Part shown: piece by piece, positions 27,123 to 36,889 of the stretch | Position numbering within the stretch: position 1 is the stretch's first letter | How the letters are laid out: each line of letters opens with the position of its first letter | From: Ruthenibacterium lactatiformans | GTDB taxonomy: Bacteria; Bacillota; Clostridia; Oscillospirales; Ruminococcaceae | Assembly: GCF_000949455.1 (NCBI RefSeq) | Contig: NZ_JXXK01000020.1 | Span: 4,531 to 68,530 of the forward strand | DNA length: 64,000 nt | Direction: 5' to 3' | Program-made: the position numbers and the translations under genes | The notes under the pieces: model-generated | The model's database searches: none | Told to the model about the DNA's origin: nothing | What the model saw: only the letters and a program-made list of their open reading frames with translations

Positions 27123-27129
27123 CTACGAA

Positions 27130-28236
27130 TTATAGCCACTCAGAAGGATCGGTCCAGTCCCGTTTGCCCAAGAACTTTTCCAGCATTTTCACATCGATTT
27201 TCTGCTTGCCTGCATCGACGTGCATCAGGCGGGACCAGCCGCTTTCCGCTTTGTCAACGCTGATGGCGTCGGCAGGCGTCATCAGGTTGCGCAAGGGTTC
27301 CCCGGCCTCAAAGCGGCGGGCATTTTCCCGGATAATCTCGATACTGCGACCAGCACGGTGGGGTACCTGAGGGGTGGAGTGGGGCGTGATGTAAACATTC
27401 TGCATACGCCACAGCGGATGGTCCGGGGGAAGGGGCTGCGTTTCGAACACATCCAGCCCTGCGCCGCCCAAATGACCGTTTTCCAGAGCTTCTACCAGGT
27501 CATCCGTGCACACAGTGCCTCCTCGGGCAATATTCACCAGGAAGGTACCCGGTTTCATCTTGGTCAGCGTATCCCGGTTGATTATGTGGTAGGTCTCGTC
27601 GGTGAGGGCCAGGGTCAGGATCACGAAATCAGACTGTTCCAGCAAAGGATCCAGTGAGTCGCCTTCGTTGGCACAGAGCTTCTGGTCCAGGTAGTCCAGT
27701 CCCCGGATGGGAAACTTGTCGTAACCAATCAGCTTCATGCCAAAGGCATGCAGCCGTTCGGCCAACATTCGGCCATTGTTGCCCAAGCCGACGATGCCTG
27801 CCGTGCGGCCGTACAGCCCGCGCCAGGTATTCATGCCCGGCACGCCCCACTGACCCTTGGCTTGGGCGGCCAGCAGTTCTTTGGTGTGATAGCAACTTTG
27901 CAGCATAAAATAGATGCAATGTTCGGCCAGCACAGGGGCGCTGCGCCCGGCCGCGCCGGTGACCGGGATTCCTCGGGCGAACACCTCGGGCCTGGCGGAA
28001 CCGTTCAGCCCCGCGTGGTCGCAGTGAATCCATTGCAGGGTGTTTTCTCCCAAAAGACAAGGGTCCACATCTCCCATGAGAATGGCGACGTCGGCATCCC
28101 GGACTTCCTCGGTCAGTTTCTGCTTGTCGAAAAAGTTTACATAGACGAACTGCGCATCGGGAAATACCTGTCGCAGGGCGTGCATATCTTCTTTGTTATA
28201 CCAGACGGTCGCGACGACCTTATGGATCTTGGGCAT
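27130..28236 (-). CDS. D-isomer-specific 2-hydroxyacid dehydrogenase
   Basis: 368-aa NAD(P)H-dependent enzyme that reduces a 2-oxoacid (hydroxypyruvate- or glyoxylate-like) to a D-2-hydroxyacid. Motifs: the nucleotide fold GIVGLGNNGRMLAERL, the Arg motif NIARGGTV, and the C-terminal catalytic His in YITPHST. The start at 28236 has AAAGGAG 8 bases upstream. With the next gene, a tartronate-semialdehyde-reductase-type enzyme, it fits C3 hydroxyacid metabolism. Substrate specificity cannot be read from sequence. Confidence 0.9.
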   Translation of the reverse strand: MPKIHKVVATVWYNKEDMHALRQVFPDAQFVYVNFFDKQKLTEEVRDADVAILMGDVDPCLLGENTLQWIHCDHAGLNGSARPEVFARGIPVTGAAGRSAPVLAEHCIYFMLQSCYHTKELLAAQAKGQWGVPGMNTWRGLYGRTAGIVGLGNNGRMLAERLHAFGMKLIGYDKFPIRGLDYLDQKLCANEGDSLDPLLEQSDFVILTLALTDETYHIINRDTLTKMKPGTFLVNIARGGTVCTDDLVEALENGHLGGAGLDVFETQPLPPDHPLWRMQNVYITPHSTPQVPHRAGRSIEIIRENARRFEAGEPLRNLMTPADAISVDKAESGWSRLMHVDAGKQKIDVKMLEKFLGKRDWTDPSEWL

Positions 28237-28333
28237 ATCCGGACTCCTTTCGGCTATCAGGAACCCTCGGTAGGGCCCTTGCAAAGTCGGGTCACCGCCC
28301 TGGGGCGGTGACTCGATGAGAGAGAAATGACGG

Positions 28334-29218
28334 TCAGCGGCCGATAGCGATGCCGGTCAATTTCTCGTAATACTGGGCGATGGCGCTGTGGTCGGCCTGA
28401 CCCTTACCGTTGTTGTGGAGCCATTGCAGGATTTCCTGCACACCGGCGGTCATGGGCAGGGGAGCCCCCACGGTGTGTGCGCAGTCCAGAGCGTTGTTCA
28501 GGTCCTTGATGTGAAGATCAATCTTGAAGCCGGGCTTGTCGTTGCCGGCAATCATCATGGGGGCCTTGGCGTTCATAACGGTGGAACCAGCCAGACCACC
28601 GCGAATGGCTTCAAAAACCAGCTGCGGATCCACACCGGCCTTCTGAGCCAGGGTCAAAGCCTCGGCCAGGGCTTGAATGTTGCAGGCCACAATGATTTGG
28701 TTGGCCAGCTTAGTGGTATTGCCGGCACCCACAGCACCGCAGCGAACCACGCTGGCACCCATGGTCTCCAGCAAGGGCTTGTAGGCGTCAAAGACATCCT
28801 GCTTGCCGCCAACCATGAAAGAGAGGGTGCCGTCGATGGCCTTGGGTTCACCGCCGGAAACGGGGGCGTCCAGCATTTCAATGTTCTTTTCGGCCAGTAC
28901 AGCGGCAATCTCCTGAGAAGCGACCGGGTTGATGGAGCTCATGTCGATGAAGGTGGTGCCGGGACGCATATGGGCGGCAACACCGTCTTCACCCAGCATG
29001 ACCGCTTTCACCTGGGGAGAGTTGGGAAGCATGGTCAGCACAACATCGCAGTTTTCGCCAATCTCGGCGTTGGTGGCGGCTTTGGCTCCGGCGGCCACCA
29101 CTTCATCCACGGCAGCCTGGTTCAGATCGCTGACCAGCAGGTCGGTGTAGCCTGCCTTGAGCATGTTTTTTGCCATGGGCTTGCCCATGATTCCCAGACC
29201 AATCAAACCGATTTTCAT
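28334..29218 (-). CDS. garR: 2-hydroxy-3-oxopropionate (tartronate semialdehyde) reductase
   Basis: 294-aa beta-hydroxyacid dehydrogenase converting tartronate semialdehyde to D-glycerate with NAD(P)H. It has GLIGLGIMGKPMAKNML, the substrate motif DAPVSGGEPKAIDGTLSFMV, which is characteristic of GarR/GlxR, and the catalytic Lys170 in GNTTKLANQ. 3-Hydroxyisobutyrate dehydrogenase is the main alternative, but the EPKAIDG form favours GarR. It is transcribed with the transporter upstream and the D-2-hydroxyacid dehydrogenase downstream. A glycerate kinase lies at 44 kb, so its product has a consumer in the island. Confidence 0.88.
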   Translation of the reverse strand: MKIGLIGLGIMGKPMAKNMLKAGYTDLLVSDLNQAAVDEVVAAGAKAATNAEIGENCDVVLTMLPNSPQVKAVMLGEDGVAAHMRPGTTFIDMSSINPVASQEIAAVLAEKNIEMLDAPVSGGEPKAIDGTLSFMVGGKQDVFDAYKPLLETMGASVVRCGAVGAGNTTKLANQIIVACNIQALAEALTLAQKAGVDPQLVFEAIRGGLAGSTVMNAKAPMMIAGNDKPGFKIDLHIKDLNNALDCAHTVGAPLPMTAGVQEILQWLHNNGKGQADHSAIAQYYEKLTGIAIGR

Positions 29219-29273
29219 AAATGATACACTCCTTTTGTTTGTGATAGGCTTACAGCAATAGGGACAAGAAAAA

Positions 29274-31046
29274 TTATCGCTTGCCCGCTTGTTGTTTGGC
29301 TTTTTTGGCGTCTTTCTTTGCCTGCTTTTTGGCCCGGCGTGCCAGAACCTTGTTGTTCAGTGTGTCGAAGTCCTTGCCGGTACGGGCGCAATATTCTTTC
29401 AGTTCCCGAATGCGGACTTCCTCTGCCTTGCGACGGAGTTCTTCCTGCTCACGGCGCTCCAGCTCATAGGAGGGGATGTACTCGATGCCCTTGGCCTCGC
29501 ATTCGGCACGATGGCGCTCCTGCAGATCATGGGTAATAGTATCCATCTTGTCCTCAATGTCAAAGAAGAAACGGAAGAGGATGAAAGCCAGCACCCCCAC
29601 CAGCAGCAAACTGCCCTGATAGGAAAAGTTGATCCAGGCGGTGGCGGCGGCAGGCTGATCCGCGTACAGAGCGATGCCCTCGGCGGATTCGCCAATCTTT
29701 TCGGGGGTGGCGTAGCCAGTGAGCATCAGGCCCAAGTTGAACAATCCCTGGCCGATACCTGCAGAAGCGGCAGTCACAAAACCAACCAGGGCACCGGTAG
29801 CGCCGTCACAGCGGATGCCAGTTTTCCATTCCACATGATCGATGGTGTCGCCCAGGAAGGAAAGATAGGTGTAAACGAAGGCCAGGTTGCCGATGCACAT
29901 GACAGCGGTGCCGGCGTAGACAGGCAGGGTGTGACCGGCGTTGAGCAGGGCCACAGTGGAACCGACGATGGAGAAGATGGAGCAGACCCAGATGCTTCTG
30001 CGGCGGCCCAGCTTTTTGACGAGAGGAATCAGCAGGATGATGCCGGGGCCCATGGGGGACATGGCAATCATCTGGAACTTTGCCTGGATGGCTGCGTACT
30101 GGCCGTAGGCATTGCCCTGCACAACCCAGCCGGAATAGTAGATCAGGGACATGTCGCGCAGATTGTTGAACACCTGGTAGACCAGAATCAGGATAATCAG
30201 CAGAATCCAGTACCGGCTCTGAAGGCAGGCTTTGATTTGCTTGGCGAAGGGAGCCTCCGGTACAGCGGTGTGGGTCTCACTCAAAGCGGCATGGGTGCTG
30301 CGGCGCTCCTCGGTTACGCGTTCACGGGTATAGAAGTACTGCAGGAAGGTCAGCGGCACCGTGACGCAACAGACAAGGGCCATGCAGGCCAGGTAACTCT
30401 GGCGGTAGTTGTCTCCCATCATGGCGCCCACCGAGGTCATGATCAGCGGGAAGAAGATGGAAATCATACCCACGCCCAGGTTTTTGGCCATCTGGCCGGC
30501 CATGGAATTGTTTTTGCGATGGTCTGTGTTGCGGCTGGACAGCGAGGCGGAAAGCTGATAGGCCATGTTCCACATGGTGTAGCCCACCGAGTAGAACAGG
30601 TTATAGGAGATGAAAATCCACACGGCCTGCAGCTGAGGGCTGGCAACCGGCACGCTGAACAGCATCAGGATGCTGACCACCAGAATCGGCAAAGAAAGGA
30701 GAAACCAGGGCCGCAGTTTTCCCTGACGGCAGACAGTGGAGTCGATCAGGCGACTCATGAGAACATTGGTGGTGGCATCAATGACCTTGGTGAGCACCGG
30801 GAAGATGACCATGAAAATGGCAATCCATGCTCCGCGGGAAGCTGTAAAGCCCATGATGTCGGTCAGGTATTGGTTGTAGTAGCTGTTGACGACCGAGTAC
30901 ATCAGCATGACGCCAAAGGGGCCGAAAACATAGCCCAGCCACATTTCTTTCGCACGGACGTTGGCTGATCGGATGCGGGAATTCCAGATGTTGCCCTTGA
31001 ATGCGTTTGCCAGAACGCCTTTGTGGGCAGCGGTTTCAGTAGCCAT
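29274..31046 (-). CDS. GPH-family sugar:cation symporter
   Basis: 590-aa membrane transporter of the glycoside-pentoside-hexuronide family (MelB-like), with about 12 membrane segments. N-terminal features include EMWLGYVFGPFGVMLMYSVV and the loop DSTVCRQGKLRPW. After the last helix there is an unusually long, highly charged tail of about 90 residues (KKQAKKDAKKAKQQAGKR at the end). It probably imports the glycoside or uronide handled by the adjacent hydrolases. GGAGG precedes the ATG. Confidence 0.9.
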   Translation of the reverse strand: MATETAAHKGVLANAFKGNIWNSRIRSANVRAKEMWLGYVFGPFGVMLMYSVVNSYYNQYLTDIMGFTASRGAWIAIFMVIFPVLTKVIDATTNVLMSRLIDSTVCRQGKLRPWFLLSLPILVVSILMLFSVPVASPQLQAVWIFISYNLFYSVGYTMWNMAYQLSASLSSRNTDHRKNNSMAGQMAKNLGVGMISIFFPLIMTSVGAMMGDNYRQSYLACMALVCCVTVPLTFLQYFYTRERVTEERRSTHAALSETHTAVPEAPFAKQIKACLQSRYWILLIILILVYQVFNNLRDMSLIYYSGWVVQGNAYGQYAAIQAKFQMIAMSPMGPGIILLIPLVKKLGRRRSIWVCSIFSIVGSTVALLNAGHTLPVYAGTAVMCIGNLAFVYTYLSFLGDTIDHVEWKTGIRCDGATGALVGFVTAASAGIGQGLFNLGLMLTGYATPEKIGESAEGIALYADQPAAATAWINFSYQGSLLLVGVLAFILFRFFFDIEDKMDTITHDLQERHRAECEAKGIEYIPSYELERREQEELRRKAEEVRIRELKEYCARTGKDFDTLNNKVLARRAKKQAKKDAKKAKQQAGKR

Positions 31047-31089
31047 GGGGTTCCTCCTTCATATTGATACGGGTTTTATTGCGTCGTGC

Positions 31090-33066
31090 TCAAGTGGATT
31101 GTTCGAACACGATTGCTTCATAGTCCTGAAGAAGATCCAGCGTGAGGAGCAGTTCCTTCCCGGTCGTGCGGCAGACGACCTGTCCGCCGCGCAGAGTATG
31201 CACCGAGGAAAAGACCATATCAGGCAGTTTCAGGGATATGTCGTGTACCGGCACAGGATCTCGCCAGGCAGCGCCGCAGCAGCCTCCGGCGTTGATCAGC
31301 TGTACCACGGTACGTCCCTGCCCGGCAGCCAGAACGACCTCCACCATGGGGGAAAGGTCGGGCGCTACACTCACGGCACCGCAGAGCTCAAACAGAACGT
31401 CCTGTAAGAATCGCAGGGGATTTTCGGTGCCCAGTGTTTCGCAGAGGGCCGCTCCCTTCCACGGCAGCCAAAGGCTTTGCCCGCTTCCGCAGAAGGTGCG
31501 CAGCAGACCGGGAATCTCCTCCCGCACATCGCCTACCCAGCATTCTTCCGGCGGGCCCAGAGGGCTTTCCGGAACAAGATGCAGCCAGGTCTGGGTATCC
31601 GGGCCGGGCTGTACCTTCCACAATTCCGGGCCGGGGTCCAGCCATGGAGTGCTGCGGCAGCTGGGAAAATCGTCTGCCTGTTCAGGGGGAATCTCCCACA
31701 TGGAAGAACGCAGTCCCTGACGGGTTTCGGTCACCTTTGCCCCGCCCAGGCAGGTCAAAGGGGCACTGCCTGGTCCCTGGGCTGTGGCCCCGGTGATCAG
31801 CAGGGTGCCGCCTGCCAGCACAAAGGCGTCCAGAGCACCGGCCTGAGACTCACTCAGCCGGGGGGCGTCCGGCAGGATGACCAGCGTTTTGCCGTTCAAA
31901 AGAGAGGTGTCTTTCAGCTCTGAAAGGGGCAACTCGTCAAAAGGAATGTGGCTTTCAGTAAGGATGCGTACCCAGCCCATTTCCTCGGCACTCATGCGTT
32001 TCCAGCTGCCGCTATGGAGTATCACCGTCCGGGCCAGGCTGTGCAGGCCGGTCAGAATGCCGGCGTGCTGCTGATGGAAACGAAAAACTTCCCGGGTGGC
32101 CTTCAGCCCGGCGGTATCACGGGCTGCGTCCAGCGTGCCCATGAGGTAGAGGCTCACACAACCGGAATTGGCCAGGCTCTGCCATTGGCGCAGAGCCATA
32201 AGACCGGGCGGGGGAGCAATGTACCGGTGGGGAAAGCCCAGAAATCCCACACTGGCGGTATCGCTAGGACGCGTCCGACCTGGCCCGGCGGCGATCCGGG
32301 CGTTGCTGGAAGCTTTGTACACCCAGTTGGGGCAGTCGTAATCCAGGCTTACCTCGCTGCGGGCAAAGTCTACTCCGTCCAGGGCCAGTTCAGGGTTCAG
32401 CTTTTTCAAGAAAGAGGTGAGTTTTGCTTTATGCTGCGCGCCGCAGCGGGCCAGAAAAGCAATGTAAGGGCCCATGGCTGGGTCGCGCAAGGAAAGCCCG
32501 GGGGCAAGAGAACGACCGGTGGCCTGTTGGTACAGGGTTCGGCAGCGTTCACACTGGCAAACACCGTGGACCTTGCCATCGTAATCGGTGATGAAAAAGC
32601 TGCTCATATTGCAGTACAGCCCATCGAAAGGATGGGTGGTAAACAACTCTTCCAGCACCTGGAACATGGCTTCGTTCTGGTAGTCGCTGTTGGGGCAGAC
32701 GCTGACGTAACCGTGGTAGTCTACGATACTGCCGTCTCCCAAACGGGCGGCCCAGCCGGGATGCTGCTCATATACATCCCGGCGGATGCGGGAAAAGTCG
32801 GTACGTGCAATGACCCGGATGCCATGCCGGTGGCAGGCGTCCACCATTTCCAGCAGGCTGTTTCCAGTGATATACCGGCTTCTGGGCTGAAAATCCAGTT
32901 TGGTGGGGTAGCTGGCGATGATGCCTGCTGCGTTGAGATTGACCACTGTTGCGCCGAAACTTTCCAGACTGCGGGCAAATCTTTCGGCATCCATCTCTGC
33001 CATGGCTCGTTCAGGCAGGTTGGTCTGTACCATACGCCAAGGGGTATCCTGCCACCAGTGCGCCAT
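31090..33066 (-). CDS. putative glycoside hydrolase (GHL6/beta-galactosidase-like architecture)
   Basis: 658-aa cytoplasmic protein without a signal peptide. The N-terminal part looks like a TIM barrel (GATVVNLNAAGI, DACHRHGIRVIARTDFSRI, HPFDGLYCNMSSFF) with a Cys cluster (CQCERCRTLY). It is followed by a flavodoxin-like domain (TLVILPDAPRLSESQAGALD) such as the trimerisation domain of GH42 enzymes. This resembles the uncharacterised 'hypothetical glycosyl hydrolase 6' proteins. Catalytic acids cannot be named with confidence. It is first in the minus-strand operon with the GPH transporter, divergent from the AraC regulator. Confidence 0.65.
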   Translation of the reverse strand: MAHWWQDTPWRMVQTNLPERAMAEMDAERFARSLESFGATVVNLNAAGIIASYPTKLDFQPRSRYITGNSLLEMVDACHRHGIRVIARTDFSRIRRDVYEQHPGWAARLGDGSIVDYHGYVSVCPNSDYQNEAMFQVLEELFTTHPFDGLYCNMSSFFITDYDGKVHGVCQCERCRTLYQQATGRSLAPGLSLRDPAMGPYIAFLARCGAQHKAKLTSFLKKLNPELALDGVDFARSEVSLDYDCPNWVYKASSNARIAAGPGRTRPSDTASVGFLGFPHRYIAPPPGLMALRQWQSLANSGCVSLYLMGTLDAARDTAGLKATREVFRFHQQHAGILTGLHSLARTVILHSGSWKRMSAEEMGWVRILTESHIPFDELPLSELKDTSLLNGKTLVILPDAPRLSESQAGALDAFVLAGGTLLITGATAQGPGSAPLTCLGGAKVTETRQGLRSSMWEIPPEQADDFPSCRSTPWLDPGPELWKVQPGPDTQTWLHLVPESPLGPPEECWVGDVREEIPGLLRTFCGSGQSLWLPWKGAALCETLGTENPLRFLQDVLFELCGAVSVAPDLSPMVEVVLAAGQGRTVVQLINAGGCCGAAWRDPVPVHDISLKLPDMVFSSVHTLRGGQVVCRTTGKELLLTLDLLQDYEAIVFEQST

Positions 33067-33100
33067 ATGATTTCCTCCTTTTTGGTAATTCGCCGTGGAT

Positions 33101-33129
33101 TTGACAAAATCCCTTGGCTATGGTTTGAT
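33101..33129 (+). promoter_or_regulatory. promoter of the AraC regulator gene
   Basis: TTGACA at 33101, a 17-bp spacer, and TTTGAT at 33124 preceded by TGG (an extended -10). It lies 40 bp before the regulator start, in the divergent intergenic region. Confidence 0.6.
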
Positions 33130-33168
33130 AAATATAAAAAATTGCTTCGTTTTTGGGAGGTGCCTGAC

Positions 33169-34383
33169 GTGCAGGAACGCATCCGTTTGTATCTTGACCT
33201 GATCGCGTGCAGCCAGCCGCTTTTATACTGGCGATACGACGCCAAGGGAAATCTGCTGGAAAGCACATGCCCGACCGAGAAGATGCTGGACGATGTCTTT
33301 CGCGCAACGGGGGCACTGGACGAGGCTCTGCACAATGAGTCGGGTCTGCCCATGATTCTGGGCAGCAACTCGTTGCTGCGGTGGATCGCGGAGCGGAACG
33401 CCGGCGAAACGGATGACGTCTCGCTGCATGTGCTGGGACCGTTTTTCGCCAATGAGGTGCGCACCGAAGGGGTAAAGTGGTTTGTCCGCCAGGCCCATCT
33501 CTCCGACTCGGAACCGTGGAACCGGGCTTTGACGGATACACTGCTGTCCCTGCCGGCGCTATCGGTACAGTTTTACTGTCAGTACGCACTGATGCTGCAC
33601 TTCCTGCTTACCGGGAATCGGGTGACGGTGGGAGAAATCCAGTATTCACTGGAAGGAATGGAAGCGGTGCCCGCCGATTTTTCCAACCTGAAAATCCATA
33701 CCAAGCCCAAAGACCGCAAGGAGGTTTATCGGTTGGAGCGGGCGCTGCTCAACGCTGTGCGGGAAGGTGATGTGGAGGGCGTTTCGGCGATGTCCCTTGC
33801 GGGACACACCGCGCGGGTACGACAGTATACCAACGACCCTCTTCGCAATATGCAGATCGCCTGTACCACTTTCGTTACTTTGTGTACCCGCGCCGCCATC
33901 GAAGGCGGACTTTCCACGACCATGAGCTACTCGCTGGGAGATGCTTACATCAAAAGTATCTTTTTGGCTAAGAGCAGTGCCGAGGTACAGGACATCAAAG
34001 ACCAGATGTATCGGGATTTTATTACCCGGGTGCATAACTGCCGGCACAATCCCGAATACTCCAATATGGTGCAAAGTTGCTGCGATTACATTGAATTACA
34101 TGTTGCGGAGCCTTTGAGTATCGAAACTTTAGCGGCTCGAATGGGCTATGCAAAGTATTATCTCTCTACCCGGTTCAAAAAGGAAACGGGGGTCTCGGTG
34201 GGAAACTACATCAAGTTTGCTCGCATTGAGAGGGCGAAGCTCTTGTTGGCAACAACGGACAAAGATATTGCCGAGATTGCCGAAGAGACAGGATTTGCGT
34301 CCCGTAGCTTTTTCTCCAACACGTTTAAGCGCTGTTTAGGAATGACTCCGGCAGCCTACCGCCGGAATATGGCCAGCATGTGA
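33169..34383 (+). CDS. AraC-family transcriptional regulator
   Basis: 404-aa regulator. The C-terminal ~100 residues are a classic double helix-turn-helix (LSIETLAARMGYAKYYLSTR, DIAEIAEETGFASRSFFSNT). The large N-terminal part is an unrecognised sensor region; it ends before a YSIRK-type-like linker. The GTG at 33169 has GGGAGGTG 6 bases upstream. The frame is open far upstream, but that part overlaps the opposite gene and is not coding. It is the likely local regulator of both the minus-strand transporter operon and the plus-strand hydrolase operon. Confidence 0.9.
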   Translation: MQERIRLYLDLIACSQPLLYWRYDAKGNLLESTCPTEKMLDDVFRATGALDEALHNESGLPMILGSNSLLRWIAERNAGETDDVSLHVLGPFFANEVRTEGVKWFVRQAHLSDSEPWNRALTDTLLSLPALSVQFYCQYALMLHFLLTGNRVTVGEIQYSLEGMEAVPADFSNLKIHTKPKDRKEVYRLERALLNAVREGDVEGVSAMSLAGHTARVRQYTNDPLRNMQIACTTFVTLCTRAAIEGGLSTTMSYSLGDAYIKSIFLAKSSAEVQDIKDQMYRDFITRVHNCRHNPEYSNMVQSCCDYIELHVAEPLSIETLAARMGYAKYYLSTRFKKETGVSVGNYIKFARIERAKLLLATTDKDIAEIAEETGFASRSFFSNTFKRCLGMTPAAYRRNMASM

Positions 34384-34453
34384 CTATCCCAAAACAACAT
34401 CCGTCTGTGATGCAGGGGCGGATGCCCTTGGTTTCGACACGTTTACTGTAACA

Positions 34454-34493
34454 CAAAAACAGGAGACTGGATATTTCCAGTCTCCTGTTTTTG
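34454..34493. terminator. bidirectional terminator after the AraC gene
   Basis: Perfect 18-bp stem, CAAAAACAGGAGACTGGA, 4-base loop, and complement ending in TTTTTG. Confidence 0.88.
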
Positions 34494-34521
34494 TTTCTGA
34501 ATTTCATTTATTCTTCTATTG

Positions 34522-34529
34522 TGTATAAT
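34522..34529 (+). promoter_or_regulatory. candidate extended -10 promoter for the GH2 operon
   Basis: TGTATAAT about 130 bp before the GH2 start, with no clear -35. That fits an activator-dependent promoter, possibly of the AraC protein next door. It is a weak call. Confidence 0.35.
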
Positions 34530-34659
34530 GCAGAAACATTATATCGAATCCAGAACTATCAAAGAGCCTGTTTGACCTGCTACAATACAATGCAGAAAGC
34601 TGGCATGGCGCGGAGCCGTCACCGGAAACAGGATATTTAGCCAGGAAAGGAATGTACAT

Positions 34660-36873
34660 ATGAGAAAAAAAGAAACGCTGGCCACTGGCTGGTATTTCAT
34701 GCGCCAGGATGTTGGTGCCGCACTGACACTGGCCCATGGAAGCGCTGTGGTTTTACCCCATACCTGGAACGCCGAAGATGGAACCGACGGTGGCAACGAT
34801 TACTACCGGGGAAGCTGCTGGTATGTAAAGAAATTTGAGGTCCCGGTCCTGGTCGGGTCGGAGGAACTTTGGGCAGAGTTTGAAGGGATTGCCATGACAG
34901 CAGAGGTATTCTGCAACGGCAAAAGTCTGGCCACCCATGCAGGCGGCTATTCCACCTTTCGGGTGAATTTGACACCGGTGCTTCAGCATGGAGAAAATCT
35001 GCTGGCTGTCAGGGTGGACAATAGCGAAAATGATACCGTATATCCCCAGAAGGCCGATTTTACCTTCTACGGAGGCATTTACCGTCCGGTGCATTTTATT
35101 ACCGTCCCCAAAGCTCACTTTGCCCTGGGGTACCATGGCAGCACTGCACTGAAGGTGACGCCAGATGTGGACTTGCATTGTCGCCGCGCCAGGATCACGG
35201 TGGAAGCCTTTGCGGAAAACGCAGAAGGGGAGACGGTGACCTTCTCCGGCGCAGGACAGACCTTCTGCGCGACGGTGGAGGCGGGACTGGCCAAGAGTGT
35301 GTTCGTGATTGAAAATGTCCATCTATGGGATGGCGTGGAAGATCCTTATCTTTATACGCTCACCGCAAGCCTTTCCAGCGGGGACAGCATTTCGGCTCAA
35401 TTTGGCTGCCGGACGATCGGGTTTGATGCCGAAAAAGGATTTATACTGAACGGTCGGCCGTATCGTCTGTGCGGCGCTGCCCGGCACCAGGACCGCCAGA
35501 GGATTGGCAGCGCACTGACGGATGCGGAACACGATGAGGATATGGCTCTTTTGCGAGAGATGGGGGCCAATACGGTGCGGTTGGCCCACTATCAGCATGC
35601 GCAGCACTTTTATGACCTGTGCGATACGTACGGCATGATTGTGTGGGCGGAGATCCCTTACATTACAAAACATATGGAGAATGGTCGGGCAAATACCATC
35701 TCCCAGATGACGGAGCTCATCGTACAAAATTACAACCATCCTTCCATCGTCTGCTGGGGACTGTCCAACGAGATCACTGCTTCCGGCGGTGTCACCCCCA
35801 ATATGGTAGAAAACCACAAGGAACTCAACGATCTCTGTCACCGGCTGGATCCCACCCGGCCTACGACGATGGCTCACGCGTTCATGCTGGATATGGACGA
35901 CCCCTTTGTACGGGTGACAGATATCCGCAGCTATAACCTCTATTATGGCTGGTATCTGGGGGAGCTGGAACAAAATGATCAATTCTTTGATGACTTTCAT
36001 CGAAAGTATCCCCGGGAGGTTATTGGGCTGTCGGAGTACGGCGCTGACGCCAACCCTGCCTACCAGAATGGTCACCCGGAAAAGGGCGACTGGAGCGAAC
36101 CCTACCAGGCCTTGTACCACGAACACATGCTTGCCATGTGGTCAAAGCGCCCTTACATCTGGGCTATGCATTGCTGGAATATGTTTGACTTTGCCGCTGA
36201 CGGTCGCAATGAGGGCGGAAAACCGGGTCAGAACCAGAAAGGTCTGGTAACATTCGACCGCCGCACCAAAAAGGATGCGTTCTACATTTACAAGGCCTAC
36301 CTGAGCAAAGAGCCTTTCGTACATCTGTGCGGCCGGCGTTACATCGACCGGCCGGAGGACGTTACCGAGGTTAAGGTATACTCCAATCAGAGCAGTGTCA
36401 CTTTGCTTGTGGATGGCCGAGAGCTGGAAACCAGGAAGGGGGACAAGATTTTTATCTTCCAGGTCCCCTTGACCGGGGAGCATACCATTGAGGCCCGCAG
36501 CGGCGAGCTTGCCGATTCGATTACCGTCCGCAAGGTGGATCAGGCAAATCCCGCCTACCGGGTTGAGGGTGGCGAGGTGGTCAACTGGTTCGACCGCCCG
36601 GACGAAGTCCTGCGGGAAGGGTATTACTCCATTCTGGACACCATGGAGGAAATCCGGAAAAGCCCTGCCGGTGCAGGACTGCTGGCCCGAATGATGGCCA
36701 AGGTTGCCGCCGGATATGGCGATGTAGCCAGGAGTGTCACCTTGCCCGAAGCGGTGCGGCGCCAGATGGATCAAATGCCTTTGGAAAAATTGCTGAAACA
36801 GGCGGGAAAGACGGTCACTCCCGCTATGGTCAAACAGCTCAACGCAGCGCTCAACCAGATTCCAAAAGCCTGA
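34660..36873 (+). CDS. GH2 glycoside hydrolase (beta-galactosidase/beta-glucuronidase type)
   Basis: 737-aa cytoplasmic enzyme. The domain order is sugar-binding jelly roll (about 1-165), Ig-like (about 170-275) and TIM barrel (about 280-560), with extra C-terminal domains. The acid/base is Glu371 in WGLSNEI and the nucleophile Glu459 in GLSEYGAD. HAQHFYDLCDTYGMIVWAEI precedes them as expected. The sequence does not settle galactosidase, glucuronidase or mannosidase activity; the sugar-acid neighbours make a uronide plausible. It heads the plus-strand run and is followed after 16 bp by an esterase-like gene. Confidence 0.92.
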   Translation: MRKKETLATGWYFMRQDVGAALTLAHGSAVVLPHTWNAEDGTDGGNDYYRGSCWYVKKFEVPVLVGSEELWAEFEGIAMTAEVFCNGKSLATHAGGYSTFRVNLTPVLQHGENLLAVRVDNSENDTVYPQKADFTFYGGIYRPVHFITVPKAHFALGYHGSTALKVTPDVDLHCRRARITVEAFAENAEGETVTFSGAGQTFCATVEAGLAKSVFVIENVHLWDGVEDPYLYTLTASLSSGDSISAQFGCRTIGFDAEKGFILNGRPYRLCGAARHQDRQRIGSALTDAEHDEDMALLREMGANTVRLAHYQHAQHFYDLCDTYGMIVWAEIPYITKHMENGRANTISQMTELIVQNYNHPSIVCWGLSNEITASGGVTPNMVENHKELNDLCHRLDPTRPTTMAHAFMLDMDDPFVRVTDIRSYNLYYGWYLGELEQNDQFFDDFHRKYPREVIGLSEYGADANPAYQNGHPEKGDWSEPYQALYHEHMLAMWSKRPYIWAMHCWNMFDFAADGRNEGGKPGQNQKGLVTFDRRTKKDAFYIYKAYLSKEPFVHLCGRRYIDRPEDVTEVKVYSNQSSVTLLVDGRELETRKGDKIFIFQVPLTGEHTIEARSGELADSITVRKVDQANPAYRVEGGEVVNWFDRPDEVLREGYYSILDTMEEIRKSPAGAGLLARMMAKVAAGYGDVARSVTLPEAVRRQMDQMPLEKLLKQAGKTVTPAMVKQLNAALNQIPKA

Positions 36874-36889
36874 ACAGGAGATGTCTGAT

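Noticed and set aside
29289..30968. 559-codon plus-strand frame
   Set aside because: Antisense to the GPH symporter; His/Gly/Gln-rich shadow composition.
31948..33168. N-terminal extension of the AraC regulator by about 400 codons
   Set aside because: It would overlap the opposite glycosidase-like gene completely; a strong ribosome site and a promoter define the GTG at 33169.
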